A DNA stretch of 64,000 nucleotides from Sulfurovaceae bacterium (GCA_028714675.1 JAQTLV010000001.1:165507-229506), one strand, 5' to 3'; shown: positions 1 to 9,479, counted from the stretch's first letter. The notes: generated from the letters alone by a model not told the origin. A program made the numbers and translations.

Positions 1-546
1 GATGTATTGCTCTCTTTGGCTCGCGCTGCTATAGCTGAATCCGTTGGACTATCTCATAATGTTGATTTGCAAAAATTTTTAAAAGAAAACCCATGGCTTA
101 ATGAAAATGGTGCAGCATTTGTAACTCTTAATACAAAATCAAATCATGCACTAAGGGGATGTATAGGATCTTTGGTAGCACATCAAAAATTATACGAAGA
201 TGTAATCAATAATGCAGTCTCAGCTGCGAAACATGACCCTAGATTTTTACCATTAACACAAAGTGAATTTGATGAAATTTCTATAGAGGTTTCTGTTTTG
301 AGTGAGCCGAAAGAGTTATATTATGATGATATTGATGATCTAAAAAATAAAATTCGTCCAAACATTGATGGGGTTATCTTAAACTATGCAGGACATAGGG
401 CTACATTTTTGCCTCAAGTATGGGAAGAGCTGAGTGATTTTTATGATTTTTTTGGACACTTGTGTCAAAAAGCAGGTTTATCTGGAAATTGTTTAGAAAA
501 GCATCCTGAGATATCCATATACCAAGTTCAAAAATATAAAGAATAA
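1..546 (+). CDS. amrA: AMMECR1-domain protein (AmmeMemoRadiSam system protein A), 5' end missing
   Basis: The reading frame is open from the first base of the window, so the true start probably lies upstream; an in-frame TTG at 7 is only a fallback start. The protein has the AMMECR1 pattern: an N-terminal Leu-Ala-Arg helix, then an LRGCIGSL segment with the invariant Gly-Cys-Ile-Gly, then DPRF, and a C-terminal part that carries FLPQVWEEL. About 180 residues is the usual family length. In bacteria this domain usually sits with a Memo-family protein and a radical SAM protein (AmrB, AmrS). Those genes would be upstream, outside the window. The biochemical role of the family is not settled. Confidence 0.9.
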   Translation, partial: DVLLSLARAAIAESVGLSHNVDLQKFLKENPWLNENGAAFVTLNTKSNHALRGCIGSLVAHQKLYEDVINNAVSAAKHDPRFLPLTQSEFDEISIEVSVLSEPKELYYDDIDDLKNKIRPNIDGVILNYAGHRATFLPQVWEELSDFYDFFGHLCQKAGLSGNCLEKHPEISIYQVQKYKE

Positions 547-560
547 AAAGGTTTTTTAAA

Positions 561-971
561 ATGATTAAATATACTCAATTTACAAAAAAGTTTTCTCAAA
601 TAGCTGGCAAATCCATAACTTTTATTTTAGCTATCGCTTTTATCGCTGTATGGTTACTAACAGGACCATTGTTTCATTTTAGTGACACTTGGCAACTTGT
701 TATAAATACAGCAACCACAATTATAACTTTTATAATGGTTTTTGTTATACAAAATACACAAAATAGAGATACAGAAGCCATACAAGTAAAGCTTGATGAA
801 CTTATAAATGTAACAAAAAAGGCAAAAAATTCACTTCTTGATATCGAGGATCTCGATGATGAAGAGATTAATATTCTCAAAGAAAAATATGTAAAAATTG
901 CTAAATCAGCCATTGAAAAGCAGACATTAAGGAACAACAAAAAAACCAAGAATGCAATTAATCAAAAATAA
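561..971 (+). CDS. low-affinity iron permease family membrane protein
   Basis: This is a 136-residue protein with two hydrophobic segments (about residues 17-36 and 43-63). They are followed by the family signature with FHFSDTWQLVINT, then ITFIMVFVIQNTQNRD, and a charged cytoplasmic tail with a DEL-type helix. The pattern matches PF04120, named after a fungal low-affinity Fe(II) transporter. For the bacterial members iron transport is mostly assumed rather than shown. It lies 14 bases behind the amrA-like gene on the same strand and may be cotranscribed with it. The tail is rich in Lys and Asn. Confidence 0.75.
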   Translation: MIKYTQFTKKFSQIAGKSITFILAIAFIAVWLLTGPLFHFSDTWQLVINTATTIITFIMVFVIQNTQNRDTEAIQVKLDELINVTKKAKNSLLDIEDLDDEEINILKEKYVKIAKSAIEKQTLRNNKKTKNAINQK

Positions 972-999
972 ACAAAAAATCACTTTAAAATTTTTTTGA

Positions 1000-1005
1000 T
1001 ATAAT
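1000..1005 (+). promoter_or_regulatory. -10 element of the thrS-infC promoter
   Basis: A perfect TATAAT lies 44 bases before the thrS start in an AT-rich gap with T-runs. No convincing -35 hexamer is found 16-18 bases upstream. That is common for sigma-70 promoters in Campylobacterota, where periodic A/T tracts stand in for it. Confidence 0.5.
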
Positions 1006-1049
1006 AAGCCCATTTTTAACAATAAATGAGAATTTAAAAGGGTTCAAGT

Positions 1050-2864
1050 ATGGACAAAATAGTTATAGGTTACAAAGATATAAATGGTAACCTTATAGAC
1101 ACCCAAAGTGCAGATGATATTTCAAAATTGAGCGAAGTTTATTATGACAACAGCCCAGAAGCATTAGAGATTATTAGACACTCAACGGCTCATCTTATGG
1201 CTCAAGCGATTTTAGAGCTTTATGGAAATGTACAATTTTTTGTAGGACCTACTGTTGATGAAGGATTTTATTATGACTTTAGAGTTGAGGGAAAAATAGG
1301 CGAAGAAGATCTCAAAACTATAGAAAACAAAATGAAAGAGATCATCAAGAAAAAAGCCAAAATAGAAAAATATGAAATTTCAAAGAGTGATGCGTTGAGC
1401 AAATTTGCCAATGACGATTTAAAACAAGCAGTTCTATCAAGAATACCTGACGAAAAAGTTTCTATATATAAACAAGGTGATTTTGAAGATCTTTGTCGTG
1501 GACCACATGTGCCAACAACTGGAATGCTGCATAACTTCAAACTAACAAGAGTTGCTGGGGCATATTTAGGTGGAGACGAAAAAGCCGAAATGCTCACTCG
1601 TATATACGGTATAGCATTTGCAGACAAAGAGAGCCTAAAAGCACATATGGATATGATAGAAGAGGCAAAAAAAAGAGATCATAGGAAATTAGGCAATGAG
1701 CTTGAATTGTTTATGTTCAATGAAGAAGCTGGTGGAGGACTTCCATTTTGGTTACCAAAAGGCGCAAGACTTAGAGCTAAACTAGAAGCGATTTTGCACA
1801 AAGCTCATCGTCAAAGAGGGTATGAGCCAGTTCGTGGACCAGAGATATTAAAAGCCGATATGTGGAGAACATCTGGGCATTATGCATGTTATGGTGAAAA
1901 TATGTATTTGACCGAAATTGATGAACAAGAGTATGGTATAAAACCAATGAACTGCATAGGACATATACAGATATTTAAACAATCTGGCAAAAGCTACCGT
2001 GATTTACCACTCAAATACTATGAGTATGGCGTTGTTCATAGACATGAAAAATCAGGAGTTCTTCATGGACTACTTAGAGTTAGAGAATTTACACAAGATG
2101 ATGCACATATTTTCTGTACTCCTGAGCAAATCAAACCAGTTGTTCTTGAAGTTGTAGAATTTGTTGATAGTGTTATGAAAAAATTCGGTTTTGATTATAC
2201 TATGGAAATATCAACTAAGCCAGAAAAAGCTATAGGTGATGATGAGGTTTGGGATATTGCGACAAATGCACTTAAAGAGGCACTTAATGAAAATAATCTA
2301 CCTTATGGTATAGATGAAGGTGGTGGGGCATTTTATGGTCCAAAAATAGATGTTAAGATAACAGACGCACTTGGGCGTAAATGGCAGTGCGGAACTATAC
2401 AAGTTGATTTTAATTTACCACAAAGATTTAATGTTGAATATGTAGCAGAAGACAACTCAAGAAAACAGCCAGTTATGATTCATAGGGCTATATTGGGGTC
2501 TTTCGAGAGATTTATAGCGATACTAACTGAACATTTTGCAGGAGAGTTTCCATTGTTTATCGCTCCAACTGGGGTTATATTTGTTCCGATTGCCGAATCT
2601 CATGTAGAATATGCCAAAGAGTTGCAAAAAGCTATGATGAGTATAGATATCGATAGTGAGATATATGACAAAAACGATAGCTTAAACAAAAGAATCAGAA
2701 ATGCAGAAAAACAAAGAGTTCCCTATGTTGTTATCATAGGAGATGAAGAAGTAGCAAATAGAAGCGTTGCCGTTAGAGATAGAAGAGCAAAAGAGCAATA
2801 TAATCTTACACAAGAAGAATTTATGCTACAATTATCAAAACAACTACAAGAAGGAAAAATTTGA
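1050..2864 (+). CDS. thrS: threonine--tRNA ligase
   Basis: Class II synthetase that charges tRNA-Thr in the cytoplasm. The 604 residues show the editing-domain motif HSTAHLMAQAI near residue 47, the second editing-domain segment with CRGPH, the catalytic core with MNCIGH (Zn-binding Cys), and motif 3 in the HRAILGSFERF segment. A C-terminal anticodon-binding domain follows. It is shorter than the 642-residue E. coli enzyme because the N-terminal TGS domain is reduced to about 40 residues. An AAGGG-type ribosome site precedes the ATG. The stop overlaps the infC start by four bases (TTGA), so the two are translationally coupled. Confidence 0.97.
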   Translation: MDKIVIGYKDINGNLIDTQSADDISKLSEVYYDNSPEALEIIRHSTAHLMAQAILELYGNVQFFVGPTVDEGFYYDFRVEGKIGEEDLKTIENKMKEIIKKKAKIEKYEISKSDALSKFANDDLKQAVLSRIPDEKVSIYKQGDFEDLCRGPHVPTTGMLHNFKLTRVAGAYLGGDEKAEMLTRIYGIAFADKESLKAHMDMIEEAKKRDHRKLGNELELFMFNEEAGGGLPFWLPKGARLRAKLEAILHKAHRQRGYEPVRGPEILKADMWRTSGHYACYGENMYLTEIDEQEYGIKPMNCIGHIQIFKQSGKSYRDLPLKYYEYGVVHRHEKSGVLHGLLRVREFTQDDAHIFCTPEQIKPVVLEVVEFVDSVMKKFGFDYTMEISTKPEKAIGDDEVWDIATNALKEALNENNLPYGIDEGGGAFYGPKIDVKITDALGRKWQCGTIQVDFNLPQRFNVEYVAEDNSRKQPVMIHRAILGSFERFIAILTEHFAGEFPLFIAPTGVIFVPIAESHVEYAKELQKAMMSIDIDSEIYDKNDSLNKRIRNAEKQRVPYVVIIGDEEVANRSVAVRDRRAKEQYNLTQEEFMLQLSKQLQEGKI

Positions 2865-3412
2865 GCAAAGAGAAGTTCAATAATAACAAAGGCAAAAGCA
2901 AAGAACCTGAAACACAAATGAATGATGAGATTAGATCAAGCGAACTTAGAGTAATCTCAGATGATGGCGAACAACTTGGAATAATATCGAAACAAGAAGC
3001 ACTTAAAATTGCAGAAAGCAAAGGGCTAGATTTAGTTCTTATTTCACCTGATGCAACCCCTCCAGTTGCAAAAGTAATGGATTTCGGAAAACATCGCTAT
3101 GAGATGGAAAAACGAAAAAAAGAAGCAAAGAAAAATCAAAAAATTATTGAAATCAAAGAAATCAAATTTTCTTGTAAAATCGCAGAAAATGATGTTAACT
3201 ACAAAGTCAAACATGCTAGAGAATTTATAGAAAAAGGCAAACATGTAAAACTTCGCGTATTTTTGAGAGGTCGTGAGATGCAAAATCCTGAATGGGGCGA
3301 GGATGTGCTTAAAAAAGTATGGCCAATGCTAGAAGATGTTGCGGCTATCGAAAAAGACATACAACAAGAAGGTAGATACATATCTCTTTATATAGTTCCT
3401 AAGAAAAAATAA
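2861..3412 (+). CDS. infC: translation initiation factor IF-3
   Basis: IF-3 binds the 30S subunit and controls start-codon choice. The 183 residues contain the N-terminal domain (NDEIRSSELRVISDDGEQLG), a Lys-rich linker with YEMEKRKKEAKK, and the C-terminal domain (EIKFSCKIAENDVNYKVKHA, then VKLRVFLRGRE). The start is a TTG that overlaps the thrS stop. Rare infC starts are a known means of autoregulation in other bacteria (AUU in E. coli), so a TTG here fits that pattern. The thrS-infC order is conserved widely; rpmI-rplT follow 2.6 kb later instead of directly. Confidence 0.97.
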   Translation: MSKEKFNNNKGKSKEPETQMNDEIRSSELRVISDDGEQLGIISKQEALKIAESKGLDLVLISPDATPPVAKVMDFGKHRYEMEKRKKEAKKNQKIIEIKEIKFSCKIAENDVNYKVKHAREFIEKGKHVKLRVFLRGREMQNPEWGEDVLKKVWPMLEDVAAIEKDIQQEGRYISLYIVPKKK

Positions 3413-3446
3413 AACTCATAGGATATTTATTATTAGGATGTGATAA

Positions 3447-3977
3447 GTGCCAACCATAATTTCTCATGTTGCTGTTCCGCTTGCGGCCGGCGTTGGTTTA
3501 GGGCGTGATGTAATTTCGAGACGATTGATTTTCGTTGGATTTATAGCATCTATAATGCCTGACTTTGATGTTGTTGCATTTCGTTTAGGCATCGCCTATT
3601 CTGATCAATTGGGTCATCGTGGATTTACTCACTCTATTTTGTTTGCCATTATTCTCGGTATATTCGCCGCCCTATTTTATAGTAAATTAAAAACTAAACC
3701 TTTGGTTGCATTTATCTTTGTATTTATAGCTACAATATCACATGGGCTTCTTGATATGTTGACTAATGGTGGTTTGGGAATAGCCTTTTTTTGGCCTTTT
3801 ACAGAGCAAAGATTTTTCTTTCCTAAACAATTCATCCAAGTGTCTCCACTAAGTCTTCATCGTCTTTTTAGCCCAGCTGGATTAGCTGTTGTCAAATCAG
3901 AATTACTTTGGGTTTGGTTTCCAGCATTAAGTATTATGCTATTTTTTATTATAATAAGAAAAATAAAAAATAATTAA
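3447..3977 (+). CDS. YdjM-family membrane-bound metal-dependent hydrolase
   Basis: The 176-residue protein belongs to PF04307 (LexA-binding inner-membrane-associated hydrolase, YdjM-like). The putative metal ligands are visible: an N-terminal SHVAVPL, MPDFD, HRGFTHS and SHGLLDMLTNGG. Four to five hydrophobic segments indicate an inner-membrane location. The GTG start at 3447 follows a weak AGGATG ribosome site. Substrate unknown. It stands alone between infC and the TPR gene. Confidence 0.8.
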   Translation: MPTIISHVAVPLAAGVGLGRDVISRRLIFVGFIASIMPDFDVVAFRLGIAYSDQLGHRGFTHSILFAIILGIFAALFYSKLKTKPLVAFIFVFIATISHGLLDMLTNGGLGIAFFWPFTEQRFFFPKQFIQVSPLSLHRLFSPAGLAVVKSELLWVWFPALSIMLFFIIIRKIKNN

Positions 3978-4007
3978 TTTTTTTGAATACAAATAAAGGA
4001 TATAAGT

Positions 4008-5336
4008 ATGATAAGAGTAAAAACTATAATATTATCTTTAAGCGCAATCGCGTTATTAACTATGAACTTAAGTGCAAAAGATATAAGAGATAATTGCAAT
4101 GATGCTACCAAACAAGAGCCTATAGATATCAATCTCGTAAAAACATATTGTCATCAAGCAGGAGAAGAGTACAAAACAAACAAAGACGGTTCCGCTTCTT
4201 GGTATTATCTGCTTAGTGGAGAACTTGATAAAAGTATAAAAGTAGCCAAAAAAGCAGTATCAAAAGACAAACAATTTTTTGCATCCGCAAATGCAGGACA
4301 CAGCTATCTTCTTAGTGGAAATTTTAAAAAGGCTATAGAGAAATATAAAATATATTTAAAATATGTCAATGATGATGAGCCAATGCAAGATGATTTTAAA
4401 ACACTCTTTAAACTTTATCCAGACAAAAAAGATGCAATCCAAAAAGGACTAGATGGATGGAATGAGATGTATAAGCCATATAGTGCCATAGCACCTCTTC
4501 AAAAAAAAGCTCAAGAGTACGAAAATGATATCAAGTATCCACAAGCCATAAAAGCACTCAATGAAGTTATAAATCTTCAAAGAAAGTTATTAGGCAAAAA
4601 CAGTTTGGCATTAGCATATAGCTATAACGACTTAGGTTTGCTTTATGAACAAGTTGGCGAATATGAAAAATCTAAACAATGTTTTCAAAAATCAATCGTC
4701 ATATATGAAAAAGTGCTTGGATTTAAAAGCATAGATACCGCAAATGTTTATAATAATATTGGGTTGGCTTATCGGGATGGAGAAGATTTTCAAGAAGCTA
4801 TAAAATATTATAAAAAAGCTATTGCTATTTATAAAAAAGATTCAGATCCAAAGAATCTTTCCATAGCTACAACTTACAATAATTTAGGAGCACTTTATGA
4901 TAGTATGTCAAATTACTCTCAAGCTTTGGGCTACTATCTAAAAGCCATTGAAATTCGTGAACAAGGTTTAGATACCCAAAGTTCTGACATCGCAACGGTT
5001 TATAGTAATACAGGAGTAATTTATCATAATGTAATGAATTATCAAAAAGCAATAGAGTATTATGAAAAAGCTGTTACAATTAGAGAGAAAGTTCTAGGCT
5101 TGGAACATCCAGATACCGCCAATAGTTATGAGAATATAGGAACACTCTATTATGATACACAAGAATACAAAAAGGCATTAGGATATTATTTAAAATCTCT
5201 TGCTATTCGCGAAAAGGCATTTGGAGTAAATCATCCAAGTACAATCGCTACATATGGCAATCTTTGTAGGGTATATGATATGTTAGGCGATAGCAAAAAA
5301 TCAGATGAGTATTATATGAAACAATACAGAAAATAA
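4008..5336 (+). CDS. secreted TPR-repeat protein
   Basis: The 442-residue protein starts with a Sec signal peptide (about residues 1-23, ending near NLSAKD). From about residue 170 it carries kinesin-light-chain-like tetratricopeptide repeats of 42 residues with motifs such as YNDLGLLYEQVGEYEKS and YNNLGALYDSMSNYSQAL, at least six in a row. TPRs are protein-binding scaffolds. It is probably periplasmic. No enzymatic domain is seen. The AAAGGA ribosome site lies 8-13 bases before the ATG. The partner and role cannot be told from sequence. Confidence 0.8.
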   Translation: MIRVKTIILSLSAIALLTMNLSAKDIRDNCNDATKQEPIDINLVKTYCHQAGEEYKTNKDGSASWYYLLSGELDKSIKVAKKAVSKDKQFFASANAGHSYLLSGNFKKAIEKYKIYLKYVNDDEPMQDDFKTLFKLYPDKKDAIQKGLDGWNEMYKPYSAIAPLQKKAQEYENDIKYPQAIKALNEVINLQRKLLGKNSLALAYSYNDLGLLYEQVGEYEKSKQCFQKSIVIYEKVLGFKSIDTANVYNNIGLAYRDGEDFQEAIKYYKKAIAIYKKDSDPKNLSIATTYNNLGALYDSMSNYSQALGYYLKAIEIREQGLDTQSSDIATVYSNTGVIYHNVMNYQKAIEYYEKAVTIREKVLGLEHPDTANSYENIGTLYYDTQEYKKALGYYLKSLAIREKAFGVNHPSTIATYGNLCRVYDMLGDSKKSDEYYMKQYRK

Positions 5337-5356
5337 AAAATATACAAAGAGTTTAA

Positions 5357-5983
5357 ATGCAAGAAAATATAGAAAACAGAAGACCCATAAAAAGTCGCTC
5401 TGCCAAATGGGCTGAGTTTAGTGCACAAAAATTGGTTTCTTGGGGAATTACGCCAAATACTGTTTCAGTGGTTAGTATATTTTTTGCTGCCATAGGAGCT
5501 TTGGTGTTAATAGTAAGCAAATCTCCAGTTGCTCTTGTTTTTGTGGTGCTTATGATACAAGCAAGGTTAATTTGCAATCTACTAGACGGCATGGTAGCGA
5601 TAGAGGGTGGCAAAAAAACACCAGTTGGTGCAATGTACAATGAGATACCAGACCGTTTTGCGGATTCTTTTTTGATTATCGCTCTTGGATATGCCATAGG
5701 TATAGAGTGGTTAGGATGGGCTGGAGCACTTATGGCAATGTTTACTGCTTACATTCGTTTGCTTGGTGGATCTTTGGGGTTGGCACAGGATTTTAGAGGG
5801 CCTATGGCAAAACAACATAGAATGGCGGTTATGACTATAGCTTGTATCGTTGGAGCACTAGAAGGTTTAACTCTTTCTACAAATTATGCTTTGATTATAG
5901 CAGCATGGATAATATTTTTGGGCTCGTTTATTACTGTATTTACAAGGATGTTTGCAATCGCAAATGCCCTTAGAGCAAAATAG
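5357..5983 (+). CDS. CDP-alcohol phosphatidyltransferase family protein (variant motif)
   Basis: This is an integral membrane enzyme of phospholipid synthesis type, 208 residues with about five transmembrane helices. The family motif D-x2-DG-x2-AR-x8-G-x3-D-x3-D is present in altered form: it reads NLLDGMVAIEGG and then GAMYNEIPDRFAD. The first and third Asp are therefore Asn, and the Arg is missing. Other members that read NLLDGMVAVEGG are known to me, so this is a real subfamily rather than decay. Whether it transfers a phosphatidyl group is open. The gene follows the TPR gene by 20 bases. Confidence 0.8.
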   Translation: MQENIENRRPIKSRSAKWAEFSAQKLVSWGITPNTVSVVSIFFAAIGALVLIVSKSPVALVFVVLMIQARLICNLLDGMVAIEGGKKTPVGAMYNEIPDRFADSFLIIALGYAIGIEWLGWAGALMAMFTAYIRLLGGSLGLAQDFRGPMAKQHRMAVMTIACIVGALEGLTLSTNYALIIAAWIIFLGSFITVFTRMFAIANALRAK

Positions 5984-6021
5984 GGTATTTGTAGTTTAAT
6001 CTATAATTTATATTTTTATGG

Positions 6022-6027
6022 TAAAAT
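6022..6027 (+). promoter_or_regulatory. possible extended -10 for rpmI-rplT
   Basis: TAAAAT preceded by TGG (extended -10 form) lies 35 bases before the rpmI start. A second TATAAT lies at 6002-6007. No clear -35 is present. Confidence 0.4.
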
Positions 6028-6061
6028 AGCCACCCATTTTAAAAATGAAACGGAGAAGCAT

Positions 6062-6256
6062 ATGCCTAAAATGAAAAGCGTTAAGGGTGCTGTTAAGAGA
6101 TTTAAAATCAAAAAAAATGGAACAATTAAAAGAGGCACAGCCTTTAGAAGCCATATTTTGACAAAAGTTGACGGAAAACACCACAGACAAATGAATAGTC
6201 CAAAAACTGTTGATGCTGCTGATGCACATAAAATCAAGCACATGATAGTAGGATAA
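6062..6256 (+). CDS. rpmI: 50S ribosomal protein L35
   Basis: The 64 residues begin with MPKMKSVKGAVKRFKIKKNG and contain RSHILTK, typical of bacterial L35. A CGGAGAAG ribosome site lies just before the ATG. It is followed by rplT after an unusually long structured spacer. Confidence 0.97.
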   Translation: MPKMKSVKGAVKRFKIKKNGTIKRGTAFRSHILTKVDGKHHRQMNSPKTVDAADAHKIKHMIVG

Positions 6257-6366
6257 AATAATTTAGCTACCCGCGAGAAATCGCTAATTATAAAGATTGA
6301 CTCCCTTATAACGGGACAAGTTCAAGCCAAAGCTTGACACCTAAACAAAAAAGGTAAAGGAACACT
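6257..6366 (+). promoter_or_regulatory. rpmI-rplT spacer with three small hairpins, possible rplT leader
   Basis: The 110-base spacer contains three perfect inverted repeats in series. The first is 6273-6284 (GCGA, loop GAAA, TCGC). The second is 6302-6316 (TCCC, loop of 7, GGGA). The third is 6322-6337 (TCAAGC, loop CAAA, GCTTGA). The ribosome site AAAGG of rplT follows. L20 represses its own operon through RNA structures in E. coli and Bacillus, so a control role here is a reasonable inference. No sequence match to those leaders is claimed. Confidence 0.4.
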
Positions 6367-6723
6367 ATGAGAGTAAAAACAGGCGTCGTTAGACGAAGAA
6401 GACATAAAAAATTATTGAAACTAGCTAGAGGTTTCTATAGCGGAAGAAGAAAACACTTCAGAAAAGCAAAAGAGCAGCTAGAGAGATCTTTGGTATATGC
6501 TTACCGTGACAGAAGAAGAAAGAAAAGAGATTTTAGAAGACTTTGGATCATTAGAATCAATGCAGCAGCAAGACTTAATGATTTAAGCTATTCAAGATTT
6601 ATGCATGGACTTAAACTTGCAAATATTGAACTTGATAGAAAAATCTTATCTGATATGGCAATGAATGCACCAGAAAGTTTTGCTACATTAGCAAAGACTG
6701 CAAAAGAAGCAATTTCTAAATAA
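6367..6723 (+). CDS. rplT: 50S ribosomal protein L20
   Basis: The 118 residues show the L20 signature: the N-terminal [20 protein letters not shown], the segment with [16 protein letters not shown], and [16 protein letters not shown]20 binds 23S rRNA early in 50S assembly. In many bacteria it also represses its own synthesis. Confidence 0.98.
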   Translation: MRVKTGVVRRRRHKKLLKLARGFYSGRRKHFRKAKEQLERSLVYAYRDRRRKKRDFRRLWIIRINAAARLNDLSYSRFMHGLKLANIELDRKILSDMAMNAPESFATLAKTAKEAISK

Positions 6724-6731
6724 ATTCTAAA

Positions 6732-6769
6732 TTTGTTAGCCATATCGGCTGGCAAAATTCATTTTTCTT
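6732..6769 (+). terminator. rho-independent terminator after rplT
   Basis: A stem of 10 pairs, including two G-T pairs (6732-6741 with 6747-6756, loop ATATC), starts eight bases after the rplT stop. A T-rich tract follows at 6762-6769. Confidence 0.7.
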
Positions 6770-6865
6770 AATCTAATAATTCAATCACATTTATATTCTG
6801 TTAATTTTTTTAAGATACAATTTTTATTAAATTAAAAAACCAATGCCAAAAAACAAAGGATTTTA

Positions 6866-7531
6866 ATGAAAAAAAATATTTTTTTTATTTCAGCACTACT
6901 ACTAATATCAAACTTTGCAGAAGCAAAAATTTATAAAATCAAACAAGGTGATACACTAACGGCTATTGCTCATTCAAACTGTATAGATACAGCTAAGCTT
7001 AGACGCACTAATAACATTTCAATAGGCGAAAAACTAGATATTGGAAGAAGCATAACTATACCAGAGGGCAGTTGCGAAAATAATCATAATATGTTTTCAT
7101 TTAACTTAAAGAGAACCAATGTAGAAAAGAAAAACTATGTAGCAGACTCTTTAAGCTATGCATCTGTTCCATTTAGTGCAAGTAAATTTTTGGGACATAG
7201 ATATGTATGGGGTGCATGTGGACCAAATACATTTGACTGTTCTGGATTTACATCGTTTATTTTTAAAAAACAAGGTGTTACATTGCCTAGAACAGCATAT
7301 GCACAATTTAACAGTGGTGAAAAAGTTGATAGAAGTGATATGAAAAAAGGTGATCTTGTATTTTTTGATACATCAAAACATATGACAGGAAAAGTAAATC
7401 ATGTTGGTATGTATATAGGAAACAACCAATTTATTCATGCAAGTTCTGCCAAGCATCAAGTTGTTATAGCGAGTTTATCAGGCGGATTTTATAGTGAAAG
7501 ATTTATGGGTGCTAGAAGGTATACAGTATAA
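6866..7531 (+). CDS. LysM and NlpC/P60 cell-wall endopeptidase
   Basis: The 221-residue exported protein has a signal peptide (about residues 1-20, cleavage near AEA). A single LysM peptidoglycan-binding domain follows (IYKIKQGDTLTAIAH to IGRSITIPEG). The C-terminal half is an NlpC/P60 cysteine peptidase domain. The catalytic Cys is in FDCSGFTSF, the His in VNHVGMYIG, and a third polar residue in FIHASS. Such enzymes cut peptide stems of peptidoglycan in the periplasm. The AAAGGA ribosome site is well placed before the ATG. Confidence 0.92.
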   Translation: MKKNIFFISALLLISNFAEAKIYKIKQGDTLTAIAHSNCIDTAKLRRTNNISIGEKLDIGRSITIPEGSCENNHNMFSFNLKRTNVEKKNYVADSLSYASVPFSASKFLGHRYVWGACGPNTFDCSGFTSFIFKKQGVTLPRTAYAQFNSGEKVDRSDMKKGDLVFFDTSKHMTGKVNHVGMYIGNNQFIHASSAKHQVVIASLSGGFYSERFMGARRYTV

Positions 7532-7578
7532 ATATATAGGCTTTTAAATTTTATAAAGAATAGCAAAGGTAGTCTATA

Positions 7579-7782
7579 ATGGAAGAAACCGTTTTTTTAT
7601 GGGGAGTATTCTTTGGGTTGTTTGGAATGTCTTTTTTTATATATGGCAAAAAGCAAGATAAAATAATACCACTCATTAGTGGTATTATACTTATGGTATT
7701 TCCTTATTTCATAGAAAATCTATATATTACCATAGCTGTTGGAGTAGGACTAATTATATTGCCCTTTGTTGTAAAAATTTAA
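7579..7782 (+). CDS. small two-helix membrane protein
   Basis: The 67-residue protein is hydrophobic almost throughout. It has an N-terminal helix (about 5-22), a short basic loop GKKQDK, and one or two further helices. I recognise the general pattern from other Campylobacterota genomes but no function. AAAGGTAG precedes the ATG. It sits 48 bases after the peptidase gene, and its stop is eight bases from that of the convergent ilvD. Confidence 0.6.
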   Translation: MEETVFLWGVFFGLFGMSFFIYGKKQDKIIPLISGIILMVFPYFIENLYITIAVGVGLIILPFVVKI

Positions 7783-7790
7783 TATATTTT

Positions 7791-9479
7791 TTACTCGGCT
7801 TCCAAAACGGCGCCACGGCTGGCGTTTGTAACTAATGCACGATACTGTTTAAGCCATCTACTTGTAAGCGGTTTTACAATTGGCTTGAAATTATCCTTTC
7901 TTTTTGCTATCTCTTCATCACTTAACTTTGCCTCTAAAGTATAATTGTCAACATCGATAAATATTTCATCTCCATCTTCAAGAAGTCCTATGAGACCTCC
8001 TTCTGCTGCTTCTGGGGATACATGTCCTATGCACATGCCTCTTGTAGCTCCACTAAATCTTCCATCTGTAATCAACGCTACATCAGCTCCTAACCCCATA
8101 CCCATGATTAAACTAGTAGGAGAGAGCATTTCTTGCATTCCTGGACCACCTTTTGGACCTTCATATCTTATAATTACAACATTACCTGCCTTTACTTTGC
8201 CGCCTATGATGCCTTTAATTGCATCGTCTTGTGAGTTAAAGCATACAGCAGTTCCTTTAAATACACGGCTTCCAGTAATTCCAGCTGTTTTGATAACGGC
8301 TCCTTGTTTAGCAAGATTGCCATAAAGTATAGCAAGTCCACCAACTTGACTATAAGGATTTTCTATAGTATGAATGATATTAGTGTCCAATATTTTGCTA
8401 TTAGCAATTCGCTCAGAGATAGTTTCACCACTAATTGTTAAGTTGTCAAGTAGTATATCATCACCTCTTTTACTCATTTCATGCATTACGGCACTAACCC
8501 CACCTGCTTTGTCAATGTCTTGCATATGTATCGTTGTCAAACTTGGACTTATTTTTGCAATATGAGAAACTCTTTTTGATATATCATTTATGTTTTCAAG
8601 TTTAAAGTCCACATTTGCTTCTCTCGCAATTGCTAGCATATGAAGAACCGTGTTTGAGCTTCCGCCCATTGCCATATCAACTGCAAAAGCATTATGAACT
8701 GCTTTTGCATTTAATATGTTTTGGATTTTAAATTTCTCTTGGTCTTTGTCATTCATCAATGCTATTTCACAAATACGTCTAGCAGCCTTTCTATAAAGTT
8801 CTTCACGTTCTTTCGTAAGTGCTAATATAGTTCCATTGCCTACAAGTGCTATTCCCATAGCCTCCATAAGTGTATTCATAGAGTTTGCTGTAAACATACC
8901 ACTACAGCTTCCGCCACTTGGACAAGCATTGCACTCAATGTCTATCAACTCATCTTCTGTTATTTGTCCAGCTTCAAATTTTCCAACAGCCTCAAATGCC
9001 GAATTAAGATCTATCGGAGTGCCATCTTTTTTGTATCCTTTTGCCATAGGACCACCACTTACAAATACAGTTGGCACATTAACTCTTAAAGCTCCCATTA
9101 TCATACCTGGAACGATTTTGTCACAGTTTGGAATGGCGATAAGTGCATCAAGTTTATGAGCATTCATAACCGTTTCAACAGAATTTGCAATAATTTCACG
9201 ACTAGGCAAAGAGTAGAGCATGCCATCATGTCCCATTGCTATACCATCATCAACACCAATGGTATTAAATTCAAACGGAACACAACCATTTGCTTTTATC
9301 TCATCTTTGATGATTTCGCTAACTTTATTTAAAAAGAAATGCCCAGGGATTATCTCTATAAAACTATTTGCAACACCAATGAATGGTTTATTGAAATCTT
9401 CATCAGTTAGTCCAGTTGCACGAAACAAAGAGCGATGCGGAGCTCTGTTATGACCAGTTTTGACTATATCACTTCTCAA
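7791..9479 (-). CDS. ilvD: dihydroxy-acid dehydratase
   Basis: IlvD dehydrates 2,3-dihydroxy-isovalerate and 2,3-dihydroxy-3-methylvalerate, the third shared step of valine and isoleucine synthesis. The 562 residues carry the Fe-S cluster cysteines in the [11 protein letters not shown] and [20 protein letters not shown] segments. Conserved C-terminal blocks include [14 protein letters not shown] and [13 protein letters not shown]. The gene stands alone on the minus strand between convergent and divergent neighbours. No other ilv gene lies nearby. Confidence 0.97.
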   Translation of the reverse strand: MRSDIVKTGHNRAPHRSLFRATGLTDEDFNKPFIGVANSFIEIIPGHFFLNKVSEIIKDEIKANGCVPFEFNTIGVDDGIAMGHDGMLYSLPSREIIANSVETVMNAHKLDALIAIPNCDKIVPGMIMGALRVNVPTVFVSGGPMAKGYKKDGTPIDLNSAFEAVGKFEAGQITEDELIDIECNACPSGGSCSGMFTANSMNTLMEAMGIALVGNGTILALTKEREELYRKAARRICEIALMNDKDQEKFKIQNILNAKAVHNAFAVDMAMGGSSNTVLHMLAIAREANVDFKLENINDISKRVSHIAKISPSLTTIHMQDIDKAGGVSAVMHEMSKRGDDILLDNLTISGETISERIANSKILDTNIIHTIENPYSQVGGLAILYGNLAKQGAVIKTAGITGSRVFKGTAVCFNSQDDAIKGIIGGKVKAGNVVIIRYEGPKGGPGMQEMLSPTSLIMGMGLGADVALITDGRFSGATRGMCIGHVSPEAAEGGLIGLLEDGDEIFIDVDNYTLEAKLSDEEIAKRKDNFKPIVKPLTSRWLKQYRALVTNASRGAVLEAE

